Below, piece by piece: positions 1 through 10,560 of a stretch of DNA of 64,000 nt. The position numbers were made by a program, and so were the translations under genes. The stretch is taken from NCBI GenBank assembly GCA_963210315.1, contig OY723278.1, forward strand, positions 62,001 through 126,000, read 5' to 3'. How positions within the stretch are numbered: the first letter of the stretch is position 1; each line of letters starts with the position of its first letter. The notes beneath the pieces are model-generated. The model was not told the origin of the DNA and made no database searches. It was given only the letters and a program-made list of their open reading frames with translations. Origin of the DNA: Rhynchopus euleeides. Taxonomy: Eukaryota > Euglenozoa > Diplonemea > Diplonemida > Diplonemidae.

Positions 1-1920
1 ACAGGTATTCCTGTCGAAATAGACTGTCGTCAACTTTTTTGACTCGTCACTCTCTTGGAATCGTGGAATCGGGTCGTGACTCTGGAGCCGTTCCGATTTC
101 GTCAGCAATTCTCCCCCCCTCCCTCCCCAGCCGAGAGAACATTTTTCTTCTGGCCCTGCATCCAGTGTTGCCTGCCTATGTGTTGCCCCTGTTGTGTCTG
201 CGCCTGTGCCTCCCTGCCCTGTATTTTTTTGCCCTCACGGGTATCACGATACAGGGCAGTCCCCCCCCTCCTCCCCCCAAAAATCGTTCGCATCATCTTG
301 GCGCCCATTCCTTCCACTTTCTGTGGATGTGTTTGGTATTTCCGAACGGAATTTTCCAGCGCCAAGACTGATACCTCGCCGTTTTAGAGTCAGTCACTTC
401 TACCGCCGCTGCGATTTGCGATACGGTAGTTGTGCAGAAATGCTAACATTTAATTTGCTCTGTGGAACCTGGACTGCACCTTCTGGGCTGTGAGTCTGTA
501 GATAGTTGGACAGTTGCGGAACCCATCCTTTGTGTGCCTCCGACTTGAGGAGCTGTCGACTTCAGAACCAAGGTTCAGAACGAAGATGACGACCTGCTGT
601 GAGCTGCAAACCTTCTTGACACACCTACCGTATCTGCATTACACTCGTGGTAATTCCATACCCCTGGAAACAGGAGACCGCCGTCTGTTCACAGATGGTC
701 TTGAGCGTGGTAGCCATCTTTGCTATGGAGTCACGATTAAGTCTTTGTGGTCACGTGGGCCCATGAGCAGCGGATACACTTGGAGTGGAGGGAGGGGGTG
801 CGGTTCTGGAAAAGCGGGTCTGAATCTGGTCAAGGACGACTGAGGGCTTCAGTTCGAGTTCAATGTGGGTCCAAGGGTACACAGGAGATCACTGCTTCAT
901 ATTCAACCTGCTTGTCATCCTCTGGTTACTGTTCAACGGCTCGAACTCCTCGACTTTCCTTGGCTGACTGAAATGAAACAATACGTAAGTGCTGCTATTG
1001 TGTTGTTCCCCTGACAGAGGAACACAAGGGAAGGGAACTGCAGCTGTCCACGAAGTGGCTCGACGTAGCCACCTCACGCTGCCTAGAGGGTCGGTTCAGG
1101 TTGAAGCAGAGCAATTAAGTGTTCGGGGGATGCCTTTGGTCAAGGCCTTTTCTAAAAAAAATTGACCCACGGCGCCTGGTTGTAGCTCGGTCTACGCCAG
1201 GTTCCACACCCCGTCATCGCAAAACGTACACATACACAGAGGCAACCCGCAACGGGCCTCTGTGGTACGGGAGCCTGACGGGAGGAAATTTTGCCTTTTG
1301 GTCACAAAGGCGTCTTTTTTTGGAATAAATTGACCCGCAGGGTGGCTGAGTCTTATCAGACAGGCCGACCTACGTTGAACAGTGGAACCACACAACCTGT
1401 TCAACCTGCAAACCACCGGGGTGGCGGCTGAGTCCTCATCCCTGCCGTAGCATGCGATAAGCCTACGTCGACCTCCGCTACGGTCTCTCAACAACGGTCT
1501 TCACCAGTTGAACCCCGCGCGTCCGGGAAAGCCTGATCGTTTGGATCTTGTCCCTGTGATTCGAAGAACTGTGGGGTTCAGAACCAAGGATGAGGAACTG
1601 CTGTGAGCTGCACACTCTCTTGACACACCTGCACGTATCTGCGTTACACTCGTGGGAAACCCGAACCCTGTATTTATACAGGAGACTTCCATCTGGGACA
1701 GTTTCTGTTCCAGATGAGCTTTGACAGTGGTAGCCATCTTTGCGATGGAGCCATCGTCATTGCTATCGTCGTCACTCGGACCCATGAGCAGCTGATACAA
1801 TTGGTGTGGAAGGAGAGGGTGCGGTTCTGGATCAGCAGATCTGAATCTGAAACTGGTAAAGAAACCCACGGGTCTGAGATGACTCAGTGTCTGAGTGACC
1901 GGGTCAGGTCACTCAGGCTG
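1..1920. repeat. Gene-free stretch with a diverged direct duplication
   Basis: No convincing gene. About 545-850 and 1565-1865 are diverged copies of one another: both carry CTGCTGTGAGCTGCA (one mismatch), CTTGACACACCT, ACACTCGTGG, GTGGTAGCCATCTTTGC and GAGGGTGCGGTTCTGGA-like words in the same order. The first 35 bases (ACAGGTATTCCTGTCGAAAT...) also match 1963-1990, so a GTCGAC-type array like the one at 1930-2160 probably ends at the window edge. Probably relics of the transposon family seen intact at 31-33.5 kb, but no protein match supports this. Confidence 0.5.
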
Positions 1921-1929
1921 TCTACCGGT

Positions 1930-2160
1930 CAGTGAACCAGTATCCGACCTGTCGAAGCTGTCGACAGGTATAGCTGTCGAAATCGACTGTCGACCTGTCG
2001 ACAGTAAGCTGTCGACAGCTGTCGACTGTCGACAGGTCGAATCGACTGTCGATCGACAGCAAAATCGACTGTCGACTGTCGACGGGTCGACAGTCGAATC
2101 GACAGTCGACCTGTCGACAGTCGACAGTCGATTTTGCTGTCGATTCGACAGTCGAAGACC
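1930..2160. repeat. GTCGAC palindrome array
   Basis: Dense run of overlapping GTCGAC, CTGTCGACAG and ATCGACTGTCGA palindromes on both strands, about 230 bp. The same hexamer repeated in both orientations forms the ends of the transposon at 31061-33540, so this is plausibly a degenerate end array of that family. It could form cruciforms. Confidence 0.7.
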
Positions 2161-2204
2161 CCGACAGCGCGTCGTGCACATCAGTTTTGGGAATCGATTT
2201 AAAA

Positions 2205-2489
2205 ATGACATCAAAAGTAATTTACACGGTTTCCCGATCGCCAGTTGCAAAAGTGATCGTTTCCCCCACAGCCTTTGTTGAGGCCGTGTTGGAGAGAGAC
2301 TCCGGCCTATGTGATGTTTTTGCGTTCTTGGCTAACGATCAGTTTGGAAACCATGACACGGAGGACATGGGCGCCACCCCCGATGAAATGAGAAAGTTGC
2401 GGGCAGAGTGGGGATGCTGGGACACTGGTGTACTCATCTTCGGAGGGAAGTGTTCGAACTTCTCCTTGACAGGTCTGTCCCGATGTTGA
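2205..2489 (+). CDS. Unrecognised 94-residue ORF beside the palindrome array
   Basis: Opens at ATG 2205 and begins MTSKVIYTVSRSPVAKV. It contains a stretch LERDSGLCDVFAFLANDQF and ends in TGA. I do not recognise a family. It follows directly on the GTCGAC array, and a short Cys/His-containing ORF lies at about 2640-2830. Both could be remnants of transposon proteins or chance ORFs. Confidence 0.15.
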   Translation: MTSKVIYTVSRSPVAKVIVSPTAFVEAVLERDSGLCDVFAFLANDQFGNHDTEDMGATPDEMRKLRAEWGCWDTGVLIFGGKCSNFSLTGLSRC

Positions 2490-3355
2490 TGTTGAAATTG
2501 ACGGATGTTGAATGGTTTAGAATTCGATGAATTTTGTCGAACGGGGTCGACAGCATCAAGTCAATGAAGACTTGTCTTCATCACGGTTGTTGAGCAGTCA
2601 GGGGATCGTGCCTGGCCGGGATCGTACAGCAGGTTGAGGTGGATTGCAATCATTTTAATCGTTCGGTGCGTGCTGCCAAGCTGCACATCAAGAATCATGA
2701 TTGCCTCCTGGAAATGTACCCTGAAAACCCTGAAAAATTAGAGAGAACCACGACACCAAGCATAGCTCAGTTCTGGAACAGAAATCATTATCGTCACACA
2801 CGCCCGTACGCCGGGACCTGCCCAATATGAGGTTACACTGTGAGGTTGGAGTGAAATCGGGACTCAAATATCGGGCACGCCACCACGTGGTTCATGTACA
2901 AGTACCGAACTGTGTGTGGCACACCAGCTTTCGGGTGCATCAGACCAGCTCCAGCCTCAAAGGTAGACCTCACACGCGCCGAAGGCGATGGAATGACCAG
3001 GGGATAAGATAGGTCTGGTTTTCCGGTTTTCAAAACCAGGGTTTCCCGGTTCCCGGTTTTCTGGGAAAAAAAAAAAAGGTCGATCTCATTTTTGGCGGTT
3101 TTTTTGTGACTTTGGGACAGTAAAACAGTCAGAAAAAACGCCATAAAAAAATAGAAAGTGACCCCATCGTGATCCGCACAGAGCTCAAATAGTCCAAAGA
3201 AGGCAGAGAAGCGGAGAAGAAAAAATGGACCTAGCGGGTGGCCCGGTGGGTGGTGATGCCCTCGTCATGCAGGTCTCTTCTGTTTTGAAGGTGCACACAT
3301 GGTGGACTCCAGCCACCCTAGCGAGTGTCTAAGAGGGAGTCTAAGACTGCAGTCT

Positions 3356-3555
3356 GTACTGGAGACGGGAGTCTATTTTCCAGCTAATTTACGCTAAGAC
3401 TCCCGCTAGTTGAGACTCATGGGAGACACACGGTGTACTCCAGCGGAGGTAGGGTAACCTCCGCTGGAGTTCACCGTGTCGTCTGCCTCTGTGCAGCGTC
3501 ACTCGGTGCCATCGAATACATGGCGACAGCCCACCAACTCGAGACAGATCTGCTT
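3356..3555. mobile_element. 200 bp insert containing two fused CACGGTG ends
   Basis: Absent from the right copy, which reads GCAGTCTGGAGGG where this copy has GTCT on both sides of the insert (3352-3355 and 3556-3559). Inside, 3429-3478 is a 50 bp fold-back with 21 bp arms (CACGGTGTACTCCAGCGGAGG-like, one mismatch). The arm resembles the terminal repeat of the transposon at 24874-28339 (CACGGTGGACTCCAGCGG). It looks like two transposon ends joined with almost nothing between them. Confidence 0.65.
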
Positions 3556-3897
3556 GTCTGGAGGGCTGAGACGAGAACACGAACGACTTTCAAGCAGTCT
3601 TGAAGGTCGCCAAGCCTATTGGGGGCAACTAACAGATGAGATTTGTTTGTTGCCTGTCGTCACAGCTAGGTGCCCATCTCCTCGATAACGGAATGTGTGC
3701 AGAGATCTCGTGGACCCTTTGGCCATTCTGTCGTGCACCCACTCCACCCACAACGCACACGTGTCACGAGTGGTCGCTCCCCCGCCCTCCTCCACCCTGA
3801 AGGTTGAACCCTCAAGGACCAGTGATCTCCTGCTGGCCGGGCTGCGATACAGCGAAGCCTTCCTACTTACAAGCGAATCCAGACTGTAGGGAACATA

Positions 3898-4031
3898 CCG
3901 TCACTCAAGTAATGTTGGTGGGGTAATAACCCACCAACTTCTTCCAGAACCCCCAAATCCACCAAATTAGTACCCCACCAACATATTTACCCCACCAATA
4001 TATTACCCCACCAACAAAACTTGAGTGACGG
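3898..4031. mobile_element. 134 bp MITE, TA target duplication (Tc1/mariner-type)
   Basis: Perfect 13 bp terminal inverted repeats CCGTCACTCAAGT / ACTTGAGTGACGG, flanked by TA at 3896-3897 and 4032-4033. The right copy of the host block carries the empty site, GGGAACAGATGTTCAC, exactly the length expected for one TA and differing from GGGAACATATGTTCAC at one base. The interior is built from TTGGTGGGGTAATA and its complement. TA duplication and CC-starting ends fit the Tc1/mariner group. No coding capacity. Confidence 0.9.
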
Positions 4032-4032
4032 T

Positions 4033-4088
4033 ATGTTCACTACCGTGGCCTCCGGCGGCTGGGGGGCTCCGCCCCCCAGACCCCCCTG
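4033..4088 (+). repeat. 55 bp hairpin box, copy 1
   Basis: Box order: ATGTTCACTACCGTGGCC, TCCGGCGGCT, hairpin GGGGGGCTCCGCCCCCC, AGACCCCCCTG. First of eight copies in the window. Confidence 0.9.
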
Positions 4089-4326
4089 CGTAAAAAAATT
4101 GTACCAGACCGGTTTTTTGGCCGAGAGTCCAAACTTTCAAAGCAGCTGCTGCGCCTGCCCCACCAGGCAGCCTCAGTACGACAGGACGCGCGCAGGCACC
4201 GGGCCCTCTCAGATTCTGGGAGGGTTTGCGCGGGTCGCGCGCGCCGAAGGCGCGCGCAAAGCGCCCTATCACTTCACAGCTACAACCGCTCTGATGAATT
4301 TCCTTTTGTTTGTTGCGTTGACGCTT

Positions 4327-4617
4327 CTACACCGCGGTCTCCTCGTCGACTGCCTGCCGGACCCATGCGCACTCGGGGCACACCCAGCCCCTGTCCCCTG
4401 CGCCCTCGAGCCATTCGGGGACGACGTGCGCCGGGATGCGCTCTCTCAAGCACGTCCTGACCGTGGTCCCACCGCAGTCGTGGCAGCTGAATGCGGTCCT
4501 GGCTGTGTGTGTAGTATTGCACGTTTCGAATATGCACTCGGGGCGACGCTCTGCTGGCTCGTTGTCGGGGTGGGCGGGGTCGGGAACCTTCAGGGTGTCC
4601 CAATCCAGAGTGGCCAT
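4327..4617 (-). CDS. 96-residue zinc-ribbon-like ORF in the retro-insert
   Basis: ATG at 4617 (MATLDWDTLKVPDP...). Cys pairs occur as CIFETC, then SCHDCGG, then a single Cys, then WVCPEC, a spacing reminiscent of treble-clef or RING-like zinc folds; no named family is recognised. The open frame continues upstream through the minisatellite (repeating NRRGTETTPSC), so translation could begin earlier. The TAG stop is contributed by the target-site duplication, so the protein may be a 3'-truncated fragment of a larger element protein. Confidence 0.35.
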   Translation of the reverse strand: MATLDWDTLKVPDPAHPDNEPAERRPECIFETCNTTHTARTAFSCHDCGGTTVRTCLRERIPAHVVPEWLEGAGDRGWVCPECAWVRQAVDEETAV

Positions 4618-4938
4618 CTTCTCTGTTACGCAGCTCGGCGTAGTTACTGTTCCTCTCCTATTCACGCAGCTCGGCGTAGTTTCTGTTCCTCTCCTATTCA
4701 CGCAGCTCGGCGTAGTTTCTGTTTCTCTCCTATACACGCAGCTCGGCGTAGTTTCTGTTCCTCTCCTATACACGCAGCTCGGCGTACTCCCTCAGCCCGT
4801 TCTGTTCCTCTCCTATACACGCAGCACGGCGTACTCCCTCAGCCCGTTCTGTTCCTCTCCTATACACGCAGCTCGGCGTACTCTGTCCGCTTCTGTCACT
4901 CTTGCTCCCTTGATTCTCTCGCCTGCTTGATAGTTTGA
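4331..4938 (-). mobile_element. 608 bp insert with 19 bp TSD, probably retrotransposed
   Basis: Flanked by a perfect 19 bp direct repeat TGCGTTGACGCTTCTACAC at 4314-4332 and 4939-4957. Related copies of the host element lack this insert. A long TSD with no terminal inverted repeats points to target-primed reverse transcription. Read on the minus strand it has a tandem-repeat leader (like monomer promoters of some L1 elements) followed by a short Cys-rich ORF that stops inside the target duplication. No poly(A) is visible. Confidence 0.65.
4621..4890. repeat. 36/47 bp minisatellite, about 7 units
   Basis: Unit CTCTCCTATTCACGCAGCTC followed by GGCGTAGTTTCTGTTC. The first four units are near 36 bp. 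Later ones are lengthened by CCCTCAGCCCG to about 47 bp. Located 5' of the small minus-strand ORF. Confidence 0.85.
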
Positions 4939-5139
4939 TGCGTTGACGCTTCTACACACAAAACCCTGAACTGATCACACCCTGAGCCTGATGAAGGGTG
5001 GGGTTAGTGTATAGAGCACGTTTGGTTGCAGCTGTGGTGGGGCGCTTTCCGCTCACACGAGTGTGCTTAAGAAAAATTTTCAAAACCAGAAAAACCGGAA
5101 AACGGCGCCAGAAAAAAAGTCTATCTTATACCCTGAATG

Positions 5140-8100
5140 ACGCCGTACAAAAAAGAAATTATAGCGGCCCCTTGGGGGTCGGGCAGAGAAGCGAGCTCTC
5201 TCCTAATGGCAAACTGAGTTTGGCACTAGGAGGGAAGCTTCTAATCAAGTCGAAATTTGACCCAATATTATCCGATTGAATGTGAATGGACTCACGGGGA
5301 AGTGACGTGTGTCTCCGCTCTGTGGCGCAGCCCATGTAAAGGAAAGCTTTGATGGCACCAGAAGGTGCCGGGATGCTAAGGGAGAAAGACAAGAAAGAAG
5401 CTGCCGGGATGTATCGCTGTCGCACAATTCGACATGATGCGCGCTCTGTGTTGAGTGTCGACACAGGGTTCAAATCAAGAAGCAGAATACTGTCTGCCAA
5501 GGCACACACAATAACCAGCCGTTGGGCCGTGGGCCCTTCGGCTGTGCCAAAATATTTGATTCTTCAGAAAAATAGGACCCATACCGGCAACATCAGCGTT
5601 AACTAAATTGATGGATCCAGGTTCAGAACAATTGCCAGCTCGAAAAAGCACACGAACACACTGTATCCAGATAGACACTTTCATTTCGTACATTTTTCGG
5701 ACACAAATCTCACACGGCCAGGTCTCTGCCCGCCACTCTTGAGTAAGCACTGACCAACCAATCTATTGATCATGATGACGGCGCTTCCTTTTTATCCCGA
5801 TAATAACACACACGGTGCAGAAGCTTTCGAAATAACCCTTGCAGGCCTGGGTGCCAAAGCTGGTCACACAGATGCCGAGGGGAAAGTCTCCTTTTTGGCC
5901 ACCACAAGCGGCAGTAGTAGGTGCTGGGGTGCGGACAGTGATATCGCTGTTGTGGCGGTCACAACGAAGCGTGAGAGCACACTTCGTTGCCCCGCGGACT
6001 CTGCGCGAAAGGAACACTGGCCACCCCACAAGCGTCTCTGATTGTTACTGCAGTGCAGAATCACACATATTGGTAAGTCCGCACCGCGACACTGCCGTAA
6101 GTTCCCATGCACACGTCAATATGCTTCTGTTAGTATCGGAAGACACTGAGCGGACTCTGATGATCCACTCAGACACGAATGGGGGGCATGCAAGAAGTGC
6201 CCGACCATGTAAAAAAGAAAGTGACACAAACGAGGGGGAGGGGGGGAGAAACAATAACGCCGCATTAGAATGCGGGCTGAAAAGAAAAGTTCTTGCTTGG
6301 GGTTTGTCCAGAAACCCGCCTCCCCCAACGAAAAGGGTGTTTCACCACGTCTCGGCGAAATTAGGGGAGGCCCGTCGCGCAAATGAGCAAGCCTCAACGC
6401 CCTGAACACACAGATGGCACGGGGTCATATTCTTGGGGTCTCCATTCCAAACCACATCCGGTGTAGTGATTACATTGATGACCCTGTTGTACACTTCAGG
6501 GAGCTCCATGAAGTGCCCCCTTCTCGTGTCCTGAGTGCAAACATGGAAGAATCGCTACACTGGACACACATTGGCAGCAGAAGGCCACCAGAATTTCATT
6601 CTGTTTCGACGCCAGCGGTGTCCCTTCCGCATCGAACGTCGACACGCGTCGTGCACTGTCGGACAATCCAGACATGGGGGCCTTCGCTCAGAAGCGCAGG
6701 ATAGTGAGCACCCGGACGAAGGAAGAGTGACACTGGCACCACCGTGGGTCCTTCGCTCATCGGTAGACTTCGGCGCGGTCTGAAATATACCGATCAATTA
6801 GGAGAAGCACCAAAAACGCACTTTTCCTGCACCGCATCGCAAAGAGCCCCCATGCATGATAGTCGGCGCACATTAGTTTCCAACACACAAAGGAGCAGAC
6901 ACACAAAAGCAAGGCAAGCTTCTCTTCGGGTTTCCGCACCTGCGCAATACCAAAGCCCGAACAAATCAGTATAAAAAATCAGCGTGAAAAACAGCAGCGT
7001 GTGAACCTATAAAAACACGCAACTCACCCCCCCCTCCACTCGGCCTCCCGCCCTCCCAGTCTCATTGATGCCCTCCCCCATCCTGCAAACGCCTTCGGTT
7101 CTGATGGGGTCGAAATCAAAGGTGAAGGGGGGGGGGGGGCGTGGGGGGGAGGCAGCAACGATTACTCTCCACACAAAACACATACGCACACCCACCCCCT
7201 TGTCCCTTCCCCAACTCGGGGAATTCCCTCCGGAGATTCCGTGAAGAAAAGCAAGAGCACCGGTGCGCTTTATCGGACTGCTTGTCTGAGAGGCCGAATC
7301 AATGCAATACGGCATCTCTCTCCTTTACAGCAGACCACAGATGACCCGTGCCGTGCTTTCTTGTCGCGATCTGCGTCAGGAGGGCGGAACAGCGCGGGGG
7401 CGGGGCGGGGTGGGGGGGAGGGGACAGCGCCGGCGGCACTCTCTGCAAGATGCAGTAATCTTGCAAATCCCAGTGCGGATCCACCCGCGATACACAAACT
7501 GTGGGACAGACTCCACTCTGAAGGAACAGGGGAAACTTGTGGGTTGGCTCGTGGCCTGCAACAACGATGTTGTTTGCTGAACGCACAAGAAGAAAGAACG
7601 TGCGGGAAGGGAGAAGCGCGGTGAGAAGTGCACATGGTGCACTTGGTGTGAGGTGGGGGGTGGGGGTGGTGGCACAGGGAAAGAAGGGCTGAGAACCCAC
7701 CTACAAGGAGGCATAGGCTCGCAACGCAGCACAGTTCCTTTTTCTGAGTTCCCGGGTGGGGCTGTCAACAAATGGGTTCAGATTTCATGGTTTAGCAGTC
7801 ACTAGTCACCATTTTCAAAGCGGGGGGTGTCTTTCATGTGGGTGATGTCCGTTGTGGTTGTGGACGTGAGGTCCGACCGCAACTCTTAGGAGCACCAAGG
7901 GAAAGACTGCCCCATTTCCTGAGGATTCGACAGTATTCTGTTCATGCAGATGCAAGCGTTCTGGCTGGCATTTGCGACTATCAGCGTTGATCAGCGTTGA
8001 TTGGTAGCACGAAGCTTCTGCCTTTGTGGGGTTTGAGATAACACTTCCATTGGATGAGTAGATGAGAAAGTAGTAGGTGGGTTCTTGTCGCGTCGGGCTA

Positions 8101-8195
8101 GACGCGCCGACACAGTGCAAGAAACAGATAATCCAGGGCAGGAAGGGCCCGAGGTGTCAGCACTGCCACCACACCTCAGCAGCGGTGTGGCAGCA
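5140..8195. other. Intergenic, no gene seen
   Basis: No ORF here has family-like composition. At 5735-5790 the words AGTAAGCACTGACCAACCAAT and TGATCATGATGACGGC match 44790-44840 and more weakly 45595-45645, so parts are dispersed repeat. G/C homopolymers occur at 7015-7150 and 7380-7430. This is the 3' side of the decarboxylase gene. Confidence 0.5.
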
Positions 8196-9503
8196 TCATG
8201 CCCCGGCAGTGACCTCGGTGAGGGGCTCCATGAAGCCGATGGGGTTGCCCTGGTGCACACGCACGGCAGGGAAGACACCCTTCTGGAAGAGCAGGATGAC
8301 AAGGGAGCCGCCGTACTGGAAGTACCCGACCTCCTCGCCCTTGTGCAGGGGCTGCGGGAGGGACTCGGACTTGAACTGATCGTGGAACACGACAGACCCC
8401 ACTGTGTTGAGGCCCACAGGCACCATTGCGATGTGCCCGTATGTGTCGGTGTCGATGATGAGGTACCCACGGCGGAAGCTTTCGAACATCGCGTAGTTGG
8501 AGCCGTACCCCGTGTTGCCGTTGTTCACAAAGTCCGCCAGCTTCGGGATCCCGAAGTAGTGCTCCATCACGTCTTGCGAAGACTCCACCACTGTGCCGTT
8601 GCACGGGGCGTGGAAGCGGTGGTAGTCGTCAGGGGTGAGGATGCACGAGAGTGCCGTGCCGCCCTCGAAGAGCTTCGCGTATGTCGAGTTGTCCAGAAGC
8701 TGCATCACGTTCAGCTGCTGCCCCTTCACGTCCAGAGGCTTCGACGTCAGCTCCAGGCTGTCGTCCACCATCGTCAGCACGCTGTCTGCCGGAGAGGCGA
8801 TCCACTCCTGCTTGTCGAGGTGGCTCACAGGGCGCAGCTCAGGCTTGATCTCACGCCGGAAGAACTCGTTGTAGTTCTGGAACCCGCCAGCAGGTACGAT
8901 GTACTGCGACATCTTTGCCTTCCCGAGGGCAGAGATCCAGTCATCCACCACCGCCTTGCTGGCAGACGAGTCCATCTTCTTCCCATTCAGCACTGTGAAC
9001 TGCTTGCACATCTCTGCCCCAGGGTACGTCGTCACGAAGTGCAGCCCAGCCTTGTTGTTGTAGTACAGCCATGAGAACTTCTGAATGTACTGCAGCCCGT
9101 TCCCGTGGGCCATGGGATAGAAGGCGTACCATCGCCCGAAGAAGTCAAGCAGCGTCTCCACGTCGGCCCCTTCCCAGTCCTCCTCCACAGACCCGTCCGT
9201 CCCGGCGGGGTACGCCGCGCCACTCACGCCCTCCACCGCGGCGGTGAACTTCTCGCGAAACCCGAAGTAGTTCGACGCCGCCCACAGCCGCACCAGCGCC
9301 CGGAACTCCTCGATCGTCTCCACCTGCATCACGGCAGGCTCATTCCGCACCGCAGGGTCTGCGTCACGCCCCTTCGGGCAGTACGTGGCCTCCTCCTGCC
9401 CCTTCGCCCACCTCCTCAGCTGCCTCCACGTGCTCCGCTTCTGCACCTGCCCCTGCCCCTCGCCCTCCGCAGCCACGCTGAAGCACATGCTGAGCAGCCC
9501 CAT
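8196..9503 (-). CDS. Phosphatidylserine decarboxylase-family (pyruvoyl) decarboxylase
   Basis: Single uninterrupted frame of 435 residues from ATG 9503. Residues about 60-215 form the N-terminal region typical of the soluble PSD-like group (FRALVRLWAASNYFGFREKF; YNEFFRREIKPELRPV at 211-226). The catalytic part follows: SPADS at 237-241 (Asp), YHRFHAPCNGTV at 294-305 (His), and YFQYGGSLVILLFQKG at 394-409, where Ser400 in GGS is the expected self-cleavage site giving the pyruvoyl cofactor. True PSDs usually have LGST or GGST; the Thr here is replaced by Leu. There is no mitochondrial or ER membrane segment, unlike phospholipid enzymes. This group includes fungal enzymes acting on aromatic amino acids (PsiD type), so the substrate may be an amino acid rather than phosphatidylserine. 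No intron is apparent. Confidence 0.9.
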   Translation of the reverse strand: MGLLSMCFSVAAEGEGQGQVQKRSTWRQLRRWAKGQEEATYCPKGRDADPAVRNEPAVMQVETIEEFRALVRLWAASNYFGFREKFTAAVEGVSGAAYPAGTDGSVEEDWEGADVETLLDFFGRWYAFYPMAHGNGLQYIQKFSWLYYNNKAGLHFVTTYPGAEMCKQFTVLNGKKMDSSASKAVVDDWISALGKAKMSQYIVPAGGFQNYNEFFRREIKPELRPVSHLDKQEWIASPADSVLTMVDDSLELTSKPLDVKGQQLNVMQLLDNSTYAKLFEGGTALSCILTPDDYHRFHAPCNGTVVESSQDVMEHYFGIPKLADFVNNGNTGYGSNYAMFESFRRGYLIIDTDTYGHIAMVPVGLNTVGSVVFHDQFKSESLPQPLHKGEEVGYFQYGGSLVILLFQKGVFPAVRVHQGNPIGFMEPLTEVTAGA

Positions 9504-10404
9504 CTGATGCTACGCTGTGTAGATACACAAAAAGTGTGCCTGCCGGGTGGTGGGCTTCAACACACAACACAACAATAACCAGAACGACAAGCTACAGGCC
9601 GGATTGCCCTTTGAGGCAGCATGCCCTTCACTGGGGACACAGCCCAAAATCGCTCACGAGAGCCCACCTGATGATCATGCCGGTGCCTTTTGGCCGTGCA
9701 ACGTTTCCACCGACGACACGGCAGGGCAACACGGGAGGAGGGGCGCAGTTTGTGAAGTTTGTCAGAACAGTGAGGCAGGGAGCAGAAAGGGGGAAAGGGG
9801 AAGGGGGGCGACAGGGGCAGGGGACAGTGGGGCGCTCCTTCCACGTGCATACTCTGATACGGGTCGGGAGTGGGGAACTCGGGGCTGAAGGGGACTGGAG
9901 ACTCGACGGCACCCGGCACACTGAAGGAAGCCGAGAGGCCCGCTCCGGTGCCTCAGACGGTGCCAAGCGGGCTGAAATCACCCACGGAGAAAGAACGAAC
10001 CACGTGGGGAGGTGCTCCTTCGAGACAGCGCCACCCCCAGCCCCTCCCAAGGGGGAGGGGGGTGGGGACCGCGAAGAGCACAACAACACCGAAACAACCA
10101 AAATGTTCAAATCTTTCAAGAAGTGAGGGGGTGGGGGGTGGGGGGGGCAACCGAATTGGCGGCAAATTGCAGTCGATGGCCCCACGGGAAGGGTGAGGAG
10201 AGGGGGACCATCGGCTGGACCACTATTTGAGCTAGCCTGTGTGGGATTTGCACGCCAAAAAAAATGAAAATAAAACCGCTGTGACACACGGCGCTGGCCC
10301 CCCTCCCACAGCAGGGGTGTGTGTGCACCACAAGGAAACAACTCAACATTAGCGCCCCAGCCGAAGGCAACACTTCCACAATTTTGACCAAAACTGTTTT
10401 TGAT
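9504..10404. other. 5' side of the decarboxylase gene, no gene seen
   Basis: G-rich purine tracts (9775-9830, 10040-10070, 10125-10150) and A-rich DNA. No supported ORF and no recognisable promoter motif. Confidence 0.4.
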
Positions 10405-10560
10405 TGAGGCTGATGTGACGCATCCAGGGCGTTCGCTACTGGGCGAAGTTGGGCCAACTTCGCCTAAATAAATAAATGTTCGGATTTACTTCGCCCCAAC
10501 TTCGCCCAAGGGGGCGAAGTTGGATAAAAAAATTCTGGGCTCGGCCCCCACCCCCCGAAG
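10405..10560. repeat. GCGAAGTTGGG fold-back repeat
   Basis: GGGCGAAGTTGGGCCAACTTCGCC is a near-perfect palindrome at about 10440-10463, followed at 10489-10532 by CTTCGCCCCAACTTCGCCCA and GGGCGAAGTTGG. The adjoining GACGCATCCAGGGCGTTCGCT recurs inverted at 28820-28845. Likely the end region of an unclassified TIR element. Confidence 0.5.

Larger units (their letters stand above)
4259..5070. mobile_element. Small TIR-like element, occupied by a retro-insert
   Basis: Interrupts the left copy of the inverted duplication; the right copy runs straight from the GC hairpin into AAAAATTTTCAAAACC. The ends resemble one another inverted: AAAGCGCCCTATCACTTCAC at the left, and the complement of GGTTGCAGCTGTGGTGGGGCGC near the right. 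The left half recurs at about 10997-11075 and the right half (TCTACACACAAAACCCTGAA... to GTGTGCTTAA) at 28627-28746, also next to insertions. Exact ends and TSD are uncertain. Confidence 0.55.
2998..5139 (+). repeat. Inverted duplicated block, left (interrupted) copy
   Basis: Near-identical, in opposite orientation, to 37821-38804. Shared landmarks: AGGGGATAAGATAGGTCTGG at one end, the block around 3695-3895, a conserved hairpin box, a GC hairpin near 4235-4258 and CAAAACCAGAAAAACC at the far end (5080). This copy is interrupted three times where the right copy is continuous: a 200 bp insert (3356-3555), a MITE (3898-4031) and a small element (4259-5070) that itself holds a 608 bp insert. Small ORFs inside are not supported. 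Confidence 0.9.

Noticed and set aside
4021..4938. 305-codon plus-strand frame
   Set aside because: Runs through a hairpin box, a transposon junction and a minisatellite; repetitive AARRSFCSSPIH peptide reflects the repeat, not a protein family.
8085..9074. 329-codon plus-strand frame opposite the decarboxylase
   Set aside because: Antisense shadow; the minus strand has the PSD catalytic motifs.
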